Shown: positions 23,847-31,805 of the stretch, in pieces
How positions within the stretch are numbered: position 1 is the stretch's first letter
How the letters are laid out: each line of letters begins with the position of its first letter
Notes under the pieces: model-generated
Told to the model about the DNA's origin: nothing
Databases searched by the model: none
What the model saw: the letters and a program-made list of their open reading frames with translations, nothing else
DNA from: Agrobacterium rosae
Lineage (GTDB): Bacteria > Pseudomonadota > Alphaproteobacteria > Rhizobiales > Rhizobiaceae
Direction: 5' to 3'
Length of the DNA: 35,689 nucleotides
Assembly (NCBI RefSeq): GCF_002915175.1
Contig: NZ_NXEJ01000015.1
Location: 1-35,689, forward strand
Position numbers and translations under genes: made by a program

Positions 23847-26186
23847 CTACGCCATGCAACCTGAACGTCGGGCCACCAGTTCGTCGTCGCGCTCCGCAAA
23901 TGTCATGGCCTCGAAAATCCTCACCTCGGGAAGATCGTCTGTGTAACGTTCGATCTGAACCCTCGTAATTTGCCCGGTCGAGCCCTGGGCAAGTTTCGAG
24001 GTGCCGATGTCATGGGTGAGGATATTGGGATTACCGTGGACACACATGGTCTTCTCCGCTGCCGGATCGCTTGGCTCGAACCATGCGCCCGTCGCAAGCT
24101 GCATGACACCAGGCATGACATCCTCGCTAAGCACCGCCCCTGCCAGGCAGCTGCCGCGTCCGTTAAAAAGCCTCACGATGTCGCCAGCGGAAATCCCGCG
24201 CTGGGCTGCATCTTGCGGGTTGATACGAACCGGCTCGCGGTTACTGATCTTGGTCGAGCGGCTGAAATCGCCAAAATCGAGCTGGCTGTGCAGCCGTTGA
24301 TGAGGCTGATTGCAGACGACGTAAAGCGGATGAAGATCGGTCTCACCAGATACCTCACTTCGTACGGGGTACCAGCGTGGATGACCCGCGCAGTCGTCAT
24401 AGCCGAAGCTTTCGACAGTCTTCGAGAAAATTTCGATCCTGCCGGAAGGCGTTGGCAGTGGCGTTGTCTCAGGATCTAGCCGGAAGGCGTTTGCGGGACC
24501 TCCATCCTCGGATTTCGTCGGAAGAACAAGCTCGCCGCGCTGCCAGAACGTTTCAAAGTCCGGCGCGTCCTGCCCCTGGGCTTCCAGTGCAGACCGGGTC
24601 GTTTCATAAAGAAAGGCAAGCCATTCCCGGCTGTTACGCCCTTCGGTGAAAGCATCGAAATGGCCGAGTTGCCGCGCAATACTGGCAAATATGTCATAAT
24701 CGTCACGCGCTTCACCGACGGGCTCTATCAGACGCTTCATCGCGATCATAAGGGAATCACGGTCGGCTGCACCGATGTCGTCGCGCTCCAGGGTGGTCGT
24801 GGCGGGTAGCACGATGTCAGCATGTCTGGCTGTCGAGGTCCAGGCGGACTCATGAACGATGATCGTCTCGGGGCGCTTGAACGCAGCTCTGAGCCGATTG
24901 ATATCCTGATGATGATGGAATGGATTGCCGCCAGCCCAGTAGACGAGGCGGATGTCCGGATAGCGCAGGGCATGTCCGTTGTAATGGAGCTCACCGCCGG
25001 GATCGAGCAGCATGTCCGCAATGCGCGCGCAGGGTATGTAGTCCGGCACCGGATTTTTAAACTGGCTAAGCGTGGGCAAGGGGACCGCCAGCAGTTTCTT
25101 GCCAATATTGCCAAGCGCGCCGAGAGAGTAGGAGAAGCCGCCCCCATCAAGCCCGATCTGGCCGAGCATGGCTGCAAGCACAATTCCCGTCCAGACCGGC
25201 TGCTCGCCATAATCAGCCCGCTGAAGGGAGTGGCTGACAGTGATCAGCGTTCTGTTGCTTGCCATCCTCCGCGCGAGATTACAGATCGTCTCGGGATCGA
25301 TGCCGCAGATCGTCGCGGCCCATTCCGGGCTTTTGGGCTGACCATCCTCTTCGCCGGAGAGATATTTTTCGAACCTATCATATCCAACTGTGTAGCGCTG
25401 CAGAAATGCTTGATCATGCAATCCCTCTGAGACGAGGCATTGGGCGAGCCCAAGCATGAGCGCGACGTCGGTGCCGGGTTTGATCGGTAGCCATTCCGCT
25501 TTCAATTCTGTGGGAAAATCATCCCTCAAGGGGCTAACGGATATGAAGTGCGCGCCCCTTTGAGCCGCGCCGCCCAGTTTCTGCCGGACCGTGTGCTGGC
25601 TGATACCGCCGCCATGGACATCGGCGTTCTTGATGGCCATTCCGCCGAAGGCCAGGACAAGGCCCGTGCTGCGTTCTATCGCGTCCCAGGTCACGCTTTT
25701 TCGGTCAAAGCTGTCGTAGGGTCCAAGGACATGCGGGATGATAACCATCGCCGCCCCGGAACTGTAGGTGTTGACGGAACGCACATAGCCGCCAAGGACG
25801 TTCAAAAAGCGATGGATCTGGCTTTGGGCATGGTGAAATCGGCCCGCGCTTGACCAGCCATAGGAACCACCGAAAACAGATGCCGGGCCGTGCGTCTGAT
25901 AGACCCGGCTGAGTTCAGCGGAGACGATCCTCTCTGCTTCTTCCCATGACACCTCGACGAATTCGTCCGCACCGCGTTTTTGCGCGTGGTCACTATTTCC
26001 TTCCAGCCATCCGCGTCTGATGGCTGGGCACCTGATACGCACGGGACTGTCTGCGACAGCAGGGAGATTGCCGAGCAAGGGCGAGGGGTGCGGATCGTTG
26101 TCATGCGGCCGGATCTCCAACCGGCCACCGACGACACGCCCGGAGAAAGCGCCCCAGTGAGAACTGTGGGGTTTAAAGGAATTCAT
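23847..26186 (-). CDS. bisC: Biotin/methionine sulfoxide reductase (molybdopterin enzyme)
   Basis: A 779-residue molybdenum enzyme of the DMSO-reductase family carrying bis-MGD. BisC-type members reduce biotin sulfoxide and free methionine sulfoxide in the cytoplasm. Landmarks are HWGAFSGRVVGGRLEIRPH near the N-terminus, AGRFHHAQSQIHRFLN, and VNTYSSGAA (139-146) with the Mo-ligating Ser142. PDIRLVYWAGGNPFHHHQDI and HESAWTSTARHADIVLPATT follow, as in the family. No N-terminal iron-sulfur cysteines and no twin-arginine signal are present, both as expected for BisC. The ATG at 26184-26186 has GAGGG 6 nt upstream. It is the last gene of the panE-tetR-isomerase unit, 45 bp after the isomerase gene, and is likely cotranscribed. 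Confidence 0.88.
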   Translation of the reverse strand: MNSFKPHSSHWGAFSGRVVGGRLEIRPHDNDPHPSPLLGNLPAVADSPVRIRCPAIRRGWLEGNSDHAQKRGADEFVEVSWEEAERIVSAELSRVYQTHGPASVFGGSYGWSSAGRFHHAQSQIHRFLNVLGGYVRSVNTYSSGAAMVIIPHVLGPYDSFDRKSVTWDAIERSTGLVLAFGGMAIKNADVHGGGISQHTVRQKLGGAAQRGAHFISVSPLRDDFPTELKAEWLPIKPGTDVALMLGLAQCLVSEGLHDQAFLQRYTVGYDRFEKYLSGEEDGQPKSPEWAATICGIDPETICNLARRMASNRTLITVSHSLQRADYGEQPVWTGIVLAAMLGQIGLDGGGFSYSLGALGNIGKKLLAVPLPTLSQFKNPVPDYIPCARIADMLLDPGGELHYNGHALRYPDIRLVYWAGGNPFHHHQDINRLRAAFKRPETIIVHESAWTSTARHADIVLPATTTLERDDIGAADRDSLMIAMKRLIEPVGEARDDYDIFASIARQLGHFDAFTEGRNSREWLAFLYETTRSALEAQGQDAPDFETFWQRGELVLPTKSEDGGPANAFRLDPETTPLPTPSGRIEIFSKTVESFGYDDCAGHPRWYPVRSEVSGETDLHPLYVVCNQPHQRLHSQLDFGDFSRSTKISNREPVRINPQDAAQRGISAGDIVRLFNGRGSCLAGAVLSEDVMPGVMQLATGAWFEPSDPAAEKTMCVHGNPNILTHDIGTSKLAQGSTGQITRVQIERYTDDLPEVRIFEAMTFAERDDELVARRSGCMA

Positions 26187-26231
26187 TATCACCCTCACAA
26201 TCGCATATGTTCAGCTCGTCTCGTCTTAGGA

Positions 26232-26834
26232 TCAAGCGGCGAGCTTTTCGCCCTTGAGATGACGCTCGAGGAAAGGAAGGCTATCCTGCCCCCAATAAAG
26301 TTCACTCTCGTAGCGATAGGTTGGCACGCCGAACACACCTGCGGCCTTTGCCGCCTCGTAGCCGGCCTTGCGGATCGCCTCCGTGGCTTCACTCTGAGCA
26401 CGGTCTTCCAATGCAGGGCCATCGAAACCCGCGGCATTTGCAATCTTGCGACGGACTTCCAAGCTGCCAATGTCTTCGCCACGCAACCAGAACGCTTCCT
26501 GAAGCGCCAAGGTCAGTTTGAGCCAATCATCGCCAGTCTCGATTGCCGCCACGACCAAAGCCCCTGCCGGTCCCGGATCGGACAAGCTCGCCCGGTTGTC
26601 GAAGTTCAGCACCTTGCCACGCAATGCGGCCCAGCGCTTGAGATCTTTGGTCCAATACGCGCGGCGAACCTCCGGGCGGTTGCGTGAATAGATGCCGCCA
26701 TTTTCCTCGATCAGCGGAATGACATGAGGCCGTATCGTCGCGTCGTACTGGTTCGCCAGGTCGGCAAATGGCTCAAGCCCGATGAACGCCCAGGGCGAAC
26801 CGATGCTGAAGAAATAATCGATCGTCTTTGTCAT
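26232..26834 (-). CDS. DsbA-fold oxidoreductase, 2-hydroxychromene-2-carboxylate isomerase type
   Basis: A 200-residue thioredoxin-fold protein of the kappa-GST/HCCA isomerase group. The N-terminus TIDYFFSIGSPWAFIGLEPF carries the S-P-W-A motif with a serine in place of the DsbA CxxC. The middle is helical (LKLTLALQEAFWLRGEDIGS) and the C-terminus AAGVFGVPTYRYESELYWGQ holds the cis-Pro VP loop and the closing strand WGQDSLPFLERHL. Such proteins act on glutathione-linked or aromatic substrates. In a sulfur-related operon a glutathione-dependent step is plausible but unproved. The start codon shares one base with the TetR stop (TAATG), so translation is coupled. Confidence 0.82.
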   Translation of the reverse strand: MTKTIDYFFSIGSPWAFIGLEPFADLANQYDATIRPHVIPLIEENGGIYSRNRPEVRRAYWTKDLKRWAALRGKVLNFDNRASLSDPGPAGALVVAAIETGDDWLKLTLALQEAFWLRGEDIGSLEVRRKIANAAGFDGPALEDRAQSEATEAIRKAGYEAAKAAGVFGVPTYRYESELYWGQDSLPFLERHLKGEKLAA

Positions 26835-27415
26835 TATGCTTGCTTTCGGTTGGGTTGATGGATGGGAGATGCCGCATCGAAAACGAACAGCGCGCAGTCA
26901 CGCGCAACGAGCACGGCGTTTGGATCCCGTCCGACGGCGACCGTTGCCAGGGCTCCTTCGTAGAGAAGCGAAAGATGGGCGGCGGCTAGATCGTTCGTGT
27001 TTGCCGATTTCGCCAGAACCGCGGCAAAAACGTCCCTCACCATGGTCTTGTGAAGGCGGGCCACGGACGAAACTTTTTCGGAATCTCCATGCTCGGCAAC
27101 CGCCAGAGCAAAGGCGCAACCCCGGAAGTCCGGGCTGTCCGCCTTTTCGTAAAGCCGCTCGAATATTGATCCGATCTGCTTTCTGGGAGATGTGGCGGCG
27201 GATAGCACTTCATGCAGCGACTGGATCACGCGCTCGTGGCGCGCCTGCAAATAGGCGGCGACGAGGTGGTCTTTCGATGGGAAGTGCCGATAAAGCGTCG
27301 CTTTGGCGACCTTGGCTTCCTCAATGATGCGATCGATGCCGACAGCCCGGATGCCTTCTCGGTAGAAGAGGGTCCCGGCTGCGGAGAGGATATGGTCTGA
27401 TATGGCTTCTTTCAT
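26834..27415 (-). CDS. TetR-family transcriptional regulator
   Basis: A 193-residue TetR-type repressor. The DNA-binding domain occupies residues about 5-55: ISDHILSAAGTLFYREGIRA, then VGIDRIIEEAKVAKATLYRH and FPSKDHLVAAYL. The C-terminal half is a helical ligand domain. It sits between the PanE-like gene and the isomerase gene in one direction, with a 43-bp gap upstream and a one-base overlap downstream. It probably controls its own unit. The dyad AAGAC-N2-GTCTT in the shared element is a conceivable target, but TetR operators are usually longer, so this is a guess. Confidence 0.85.
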   Translation of the reverse strand: MKEAISDHILSAAGTLFYREGIRAVGIDRIIEEAKVAKATLYRHFPSKDHLVAAYLQARHERVIQSLHEVLSAATSPRKQIGSIFERLYEKADSPDFRGCAFALAVAEHGDSEKVSSVARLHKTMVRDVFAAVLAKSANTNDLAAAHLSLLYEGALATVAVGRDPNAVLVARDCALFVFDAASPIHQPNRKQA

Positions 27416-27458
27416 TGCATCGCTTCAAACTATCTTATCAAAATCTTGGTTGGTCGCG

Positions 27459-28484
27459 TCATGCCCCGACACTCAGATGAGGTTGGGACGGATCTTCCTC
27501 GTCCAGCAGTGAAAAGATCGCCTCCAAGCGGAGCGGTTCTGTAAATGCGCCCTTCTGGGCAAGTACACCGGCGAGCGTTTGAACGGCCTTATTATAGGGC
27601 GATGCAATGCCATGAAGACGACCAAGAAGTACGATTTCGCCATTGAGGAAGTCGACTTCGCTGGACGCGCCGCGCGTAAAACTTTGCCAGGTCGATTGCT
27701 GACCAGGCACGATGCCGCTGTCGGGTGCGATGCGCCAGTGACTGATGTCTATTGTTCGCTCCGAAGGTGCTGCAAACGAATAGCCTGCGGCGGATAGAAC
27801 CAACCGAGCTTCTTCCACGATGGCCGTGCTGAGCGTTTCGCGCAACGGCTCCGGGCCGTCAAACAATTCCAGCACGTTGCGGACGTTGTGCAGCAGCTTG
27901 GCCGCCTTCCAGCGGCTTATATCGCCAGTCGCCTCTGCGAGATAGCCAGCGCTGGTCAGATCGGCTGCTATCTGCTGGCTGTCTTTATCGTGTCCCTTCG
28001 GAAAACGACCCAACGTCACGATTCCCGGCTGCGGCACGCCTCCAACGACAACGGTTCCGGTCTCCGTAAACCTTGCAGGCGTCAATATGCTCGCCCCATA
28101 AACATTTGCGAACGTTCTTAGCGCAACAGACTCTGTAGATAGCCCATTTTGGAAGGTTACGATGGGAAGGATTGCCGATGCTGGAGATTTCGATCCTGAG
28201 ACACTTCTCCAAGACCAGAAGGCAAGTGCGCTTGCGGCGTCCTGCGATTTAACGGTCAGCAGCAGAATGTCATTTGCAGTCAGGTCCTGCGGATCAGAAA
28301 GATCGAATGCGTTAAGCGTTATCTGCCGCGTACCCTCCGGCCTTCGGTAGTTTAGGCCATGTTGCGTGATATGAGCGATCTGATCACCCCGCCCGACCAA
28401 AACATAGTCGATTCCAGACAGGGCAAATTGAGCTGCCAAGCTCGCGCCAACCGCACCAGCCCCAATGATAACATAACGTGCCAT
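27459..28484 (-). CDS. PanE/ApbA-type ketopantoate-reductase-like protein
   Basis: A 341-residue member of the 2-dehydropantoate 2-reductase family. The Rossmann start is MARYVIIGAGAVGASLAAQF with GAGAVG at 8-13. NDILLLTVKSQDAASAL carries the family K-x-Q segment, and FQNGL follows. The C-terminal helical domain has SSEVDFLNGEIVLLGRLHGI, close to the family SEID-x-x-NG pattern. As the first gene of a sulfur-flavoured operon it is likely a paralogue reducing another 2-oxo acid, not the pantothenate enzyme. That is inference. The shared 40-bp element lies 77-116 bp before its ATG. Confidence 0.83.
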   Translation of the reverse strand: MARYVIIGAGAVGASLAAQFALSGIDYVLVGRGDQIAHITQHGLNYRRPEGTRQITLNAFDLSDPQDLTANDILLLTVKSQDAASALAFWSWRSVSGSKSPASAILPIVTFQNGLSTESVALRTFANVYGASILTPARFTETGTVVVGGVPQPGIVTLGRFPKGHDKDSQQIAADLTSAGYLAEATGDISRWKAAKLLHNVRNVLELFDGPEPLRETLSTAIVEEARLVLSAAGYSFAAPSERTIDISHWRIAPDSGIVPGQQSTWQSFTRGASSEVDFLNGEIVLLGRLHGIASPYNKAVQTLAGVLAQKGAFTEPLRLEAIFSLLDEEDPSQPHLSVGA

Positions 28485-28560
28485 ATGTCGTTCTTCGCCT
28501 TATTCGGATTGCGCGCGATGTTTGATTCCGCGTTCATTCTTTCACGATAGACATCCAGCA

Positions 28561-28600
28561 AGGAAGACCGGTCGTTCTATTTATATAAACTTAGTAGAAA
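28561..28600 (-). promoter_or_regulatory. Shared 40-bp regulatory element, copy C
   Basis: The plus-strand read begins AGGAAGACCGGTCGTTCTAT, continues TTATATAAAC and ends TTAGTAGAAA. It agrees with copy A at 31 of 40 positions; the first block AGGAAGAC and the last TAGAAA are identical. It contains the palindrome GACCGGTC (28566-28573). It lies upstream of the PanE-like gene, which heads the unit ending in bisC. Confidence 0.6.
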
Positions 28601-28638
28601 TTTGTTTCAGTTAAGCCGATTTCCCCGAACTCCGTCAC

Positions 28639-28661
28639 CTCCAATGGTTTCATCATTGGAG
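28639..28661. repeat. Perfect 8-bp hairpin beside the transposase remnant
   Basis: CTCCAATG (28639-28646) and CATTGGAG (28654-28661) are perfect inverted arms around a 7-nt loop. No T-run follows on either strand. It lies between the shared element and the IS3-type transposase tail, so it may mark the vicinity of the element's end or insulate the promoter. Confidence 0.55.
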
Positions 28662-28737
28662 TACACGTCCCAACAAGTCAAAGCCGACGCCGCCAGATGA
28701 ACCGCAGCGGGTTTGCTGGAGACCGTTTGGTTTAAGT

Positions 28738-28903
28738 CATGCGGCCATGGCTGTTTCGTTCAGTATGGCAAAGTATCGTTCTTCGGCCTTGGCGGGTGGA
28801 GTGTTTCCGATGGGCACCAGAAGGGGGCGGTTTTAAACCAGTCGACCCATTCCAGCGTGGCGAACTACACGGCTTCGAAGTTGCGCCATGGTCCCCGTCG
28901 ATG
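28738..28903 (-). pseudogene. C-terminal remnant of an IS3-family transposase (OrfB)
   Basis: Read on the minus strand, HRRGPWRNFEAV is followed by a stop where the family has Glu. It continues FATLEWVDWF, then after a one-base frameshift (about 28824) NRPLLVPIGNTPPAKAEERY and the end AMAA-stop at 28738. This is the well-known tail of DDE transposases of IS3-group elements (the family reads RRGPWRNFEAVEFATLEWVD). With one nonsense change, one frameshift and no catalytic domain it is dead. The matching left end, terminal repeat and orfA are missing from the window. Confidence 0.8.
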
Positions 28904-29317
28904 AGCCAGACCCGCGATGGGAGGTCTGGTTTCGGTGAAAATCGTCAGGCACTCCGCCACCGTCAGGCTGCCTTCGTCATTCAAAACGGCGAGGACTTTC
29001 AGTCGATCGCCCAGCGCCAGTTGGACGCTGCCGTAGCGCAAGAGGTCTCGCGCGTACTGAAGCCGCGGACCGTCGTAGATTTCCTCCGGGGAAAGCAACC
29101 GATACTGTAGGCCAACCTGGTCGGCCGATTTCTCAATCGAAGGCGCATCGCAGGGCAGTAGTCTGTCCGGCGCATCCATCAGAACCCGGTAGCCGTCGCT
29201 GTCGAATACAATAAAGTCAGGAACATGCGCAGTTCTCCAAGCTCCAGTGACAACGACATGCAACGCCATGGAGGGATTAAGATCGAGAATGCAGGCGACA
29301 TCGCGAGATGGCTGGGA
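28904..29317 (-). pseudogene. Decayed TnsA-like transposon endonuclease fragment fused to the IS3 tail
   Basis: From an ATG at 29267-29269 a 134-residue frame runs left and ends inside the IS3 remnant. Its segment GAWRTAHVPDFIVFDSDGYR resembles the PDF-x-V core of TnsA-type restriction-fold endonucleases, and GLQYRLLSPEEIYDGPRLQY fits the region after it. The C-terminal part (VLAVLNDEGSLTVAECLTIF) looks like the winged-helix end of the family. Upstream the frame continues protein-like (DVACILDLNPS) to a TGA at 29318-29320, so the N-terminal part is missing or broken. The last residues LAHRRGPWRNFEAV belong to the transposase tail, so this is a deletion or insertion scar. The assignment to TnsA is by motif resemblance only. 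Confidence 0.5.
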
Positions 29318-29662
29318 TCAGTAGATGGCAGGCCCGTCACATTTGATGGAAGCCGCGGGTGCAAACGACCTGATAGATGCATTGCTACGGCTCGAGCGAA
29401 GCGACTTCGCGCGCTGTGCGACACCCTTTTCGAAACCTCATGGAAAACGGTTGATCGTCGCGGCAGGCGGGGATCAACGTATTCGTGTGAGGCGGGACAT
29501 GTTTTGCATGTGAGAACGATTAGGGAACAAATAATCGGGGGTCAACTGCCTCTTGGAAAATTTAAATGATTTCGATAGCGGCCACCGGCACCTGACTTAG
29601 CAGAAGCGTGAACGGACAAATCTGTGGAACTTAGGGATGAAGACCCGCTGAATAAACAATGT
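29318..29662. other. Gene-free stretch, probably the broken 5' part of the TnsA-like gene
   Basis: Short frames on both strands overlap here and none has a recognisable domain. Given the TGA at 29318, part of this sequence may be the frameshifted start of the TnsA-like gene. No promoter or terminator was recognised. Confidence 0.4.
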
Positions 29663-30439
29663 TCATTTCGCAAACGGAATCGTTTCGTCCCGTTCGCGAG
29701 TGCCTGGTGGAAGGCCTCTCCGGTCGTCGCCAGCCACCATTTCGCGGGTAGAGTAAGTCAAGTTTACCCAAAAACGATCCCACATCGGGGAGCGTACTCC
29801 GGCGCGATATCCTGCGTGCTCGCTTAAAGCCTTGTCGCGCCAACGGTCGGCGATCACGGGAGGCATGAGTGCGAAAAACATCGTATCGCCGTCCGTCGCA
29901 TCGATTGACAGCAGGGCCTTGCCACTGTCGTGGATGGTCTGCTCAAGCTCCTCCGTGGCGAGGGCATATTGTGACCAGACGAGATCATGATAAGCGCTTA
30001 TCGGTCCCGGAGGTTGTTCTCCAACTATCAGAGGGCCAAAAACGGTATTTGCGAGCGGACCTAACGTGGTCTTGTCTATGACGCCGCCTTCCTGCCAGAT
30101 CGAGAAAATTTCACTGGTGTACTTATCTTCGACCGAGTGGAGCTTTCCCGCGTTGTCTAGCAGATTGACCGTGGCGAGAAATAACCGATGCCGCGAAGAA
30201 TAATCCTCCACGCCGTAAAATCCGACGGTCTCCATATCCCCGGGCGGGTTGACCGCCATCTCCCGCACCCGCCTAATGATTTCGGGGTCATCTCCAGAGA
30301 AATCGGACGCGAAGGCGATGATATCGGCATAATCCTCTGATGGCATTTGGGCTCCCGCAATTTGCGCTGTGGAAAGGATGCAGAGTAGGGCGGCGATCGT
30401 GGAGGTGTACTGCGCTAACATCTTTGGATAGCTAATCAC
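29663..30439 (-). CDS. Secreted protein of unknown function at the end of the T6SS cargo cluster
   Basis: A 258-residue protein of no family I recognise. The N-terminus carries a signal peptide: STIAALLCILSTAQIAGAQ with likely cleavage after AGA near residue 30. The mature part is acidic at first (SEDYADIIAFASDFSGDDPE) and mostly helical, with two tryptophan-rich spots (LVWSQYALATEE; SPMWDRFWVNLTYST) and no cysteines beyond the signal. The GTG at 30437-30439 has AAGGG about 10 nt upstream; an ATG at 30421 lacks a good ribosome site. It follows the propeller genes in the same direction. A periplasmic immunity or accessory role for the T6SS effector is possible but rests on position alone. Confidence 0.65.
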   Translation of the reverse strand: MISYPKMLAQYTSTIAALLCILSTAQIAGAQMPSEDYADIIAFASDFSGDDPEIIRRVREMAVNPPGDMETVGFYGVEDYSSRHRLFLATVNLLDNAGKLHSVEDKYTSEIFSIWQEGGVIDKTTLGPLANTVFGPLIVGEQPPGPISAYHDLVWSQYALATEELEQTIHDSGKALLSIDATDGDTMFFALMPPVIADRWRDKALSEHAGYRAGVRSPMWDRFWVNLTYSTREMVAGDDRRGLPPGTRERDETIPFAK

Positions 30440-30565
30440 CTTCGCTGAACCCTTTTCGAGGTAAATTGTCTCTGAGGTGGCGCGCCGTTCCTGACACAGT
30501 ATCGGTCACCGATGCGCAGTGCGGTTCTTCAAAATCTTCGTCTGAGCACATCTACTGGTGCTGGC

Positions 30566-31612
30566 TCAAAGATCGGGTTTCTGTTTTCGCTCCCACGCAT
30601 TTCCATCGAAACGAAAAATATCTTTCTGGCCGACCACCCAAAGCGCATCGTTGGAAGCCTCTGAATGAAAAATATAATCGCCGTGCATTTCAGGCATTCT
30701 AGGGGTGAAGCGACGGAGGTCGGAAGACGCCTTATCTATTTCGAATAGACCACCTGGGCGAACGCTGGATGGTAGAACGAGGTTTCCACGGTAAGGCCGA
30801 ACCATATGGAAAAGATTAAGCTGACTTCGAAGACTGACTGGCGTGAAACCGCGAGCGTTGCTTCCATGTAGTAACACACCCTCGCGGCCACATATCCAAA
30901 CGCTGTCCTCATTCTCGATGTAGATGCCCGTCAACGCAGTTTCTTCGAGATGCACTTTCAATTCGTGCAGGGCTGTACCGTCCCAGAAAAACAATACGGG
31001 TTTTGTGCCGTCCACACCGCAGGCATATACCGAATTTGTGTTTTGGCCTGCGACATCATGCAGCGAGATATTTCTCGGTCTTTGGCTTCGAGAATCCATG
31101 AGCCATTGGAGAAAGCCGGGATCGGTCGTGGGTGGCGCGGTTCGGCTGATCCTAGCATGCGCCTCAGGATCAAAAAGGATAGTATCCGTCAACAACCGCC
31201 AATCTTTGTCACCGCGAACATAAATTTGCCCTCCGTTTCCGGAGGCGAATAGCGTCTCGTTGACCCAAGCTATTGATAGAAGTCTACCGTAACCCTTCGA
31301 ACCGTCTATCCAGGTCCCTGCGCCAACAATCCGCTCGGCCGTAGCGCCTGTAAAAACGTCTACAACCACTTCACCCTCGGCAGACAACACAATGCAGTCG
31401 TCCGGCTTGTTAGAGGGGATGATTTTCTCAACGTGTAAATCCATCTCCCGTGCTTTCCAACGCGCTGCGCCGCCCGCCTCTGAGTAACGCCATACGACGG
31501 ACTTTGGCTCGTAGACATCTGCATTAGACTTCACCGAAGAAACAACGATCGAATTCCCGCTTAGAACACAGGCTCTGGTAAGCTCAATTCGTTCAACATC
31601 AATATCGGTCAT
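30566..31612 (-). CDS. Beta-propeller-like protein, candidate T6SS immunity protein (paralogue 1)
   Basis: A 348-residue cytoplasmic protein without a signal peptide. It is built of short repeats of the form x-D/N-x-V-W-x-x-G-x-x-G-x-(I/V)-L, for example IENEDSVWICGREGVLLHGS (232-251), with ETLFASGNGGQIYVRGDKDW and DALWVVGQKDIFRFDGNAWE as others. This pattern is typical of beta-propellers. It is a diverged paralogue of the next upstream gene: IENEDSVW-x-x-G aligns with IENNDRVWAVGNNGVIL, and both have W-D-G before it. The start at 31610-31612 is chosen because MTDIDVERIEL aligns with the start of the paralogue. A frame 20 codons longer exists. Position after a toxin gene suggests immunity; no activity is evident. 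Confidence 0.7.
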   Translation of the reverse strand: MTDIDVERIELTRACVLSGNSIVVSSVKSNADVYEPKSVVWRYSEAGGAARWKAREMDLHVEKIIPSNKPDDCIVLSAEGEVVVDVFTGATAERIVGAGTWIDGSKGYGRLLSIAWVNETLFASGNGGQIYVRGDKDWRLLTDTILFDPEAHARISRTAPPTTDPGFLQWLMDSRSQRPRNISLHDVAGQNTNSVYACGVDGTKPVLFFWDGTALHELKVHLEETALTGIYIENEDSVWICGREGVLLHGSNARGFTPVSLRSQLNLFHMVRPYRGNLVLPSSVRPGGLFEIDKASSDLRRFTPRMPEMHGDYIFHSEASNDALWVVGQKDIFRFDGNAWERKQKPDL

Positions 31613-31805
31613 TTCTGGCGCCTGCCATTTGAGAGAGTCTGATGGTCCAAGTTTTCTTCCGCATCCCCTCATCTGCCTAATCGGCTCAGTTCTGCGTGGA
31701 AACCAACAGCCGGGGGGCCCATTCTTCGTAACGATCTTCGAAACCTCCGTCGTGATCCATAGCGTCGGCGCTCCGATCTGTCGCTTCTCACATCAGAAGC
31801 CAGTT

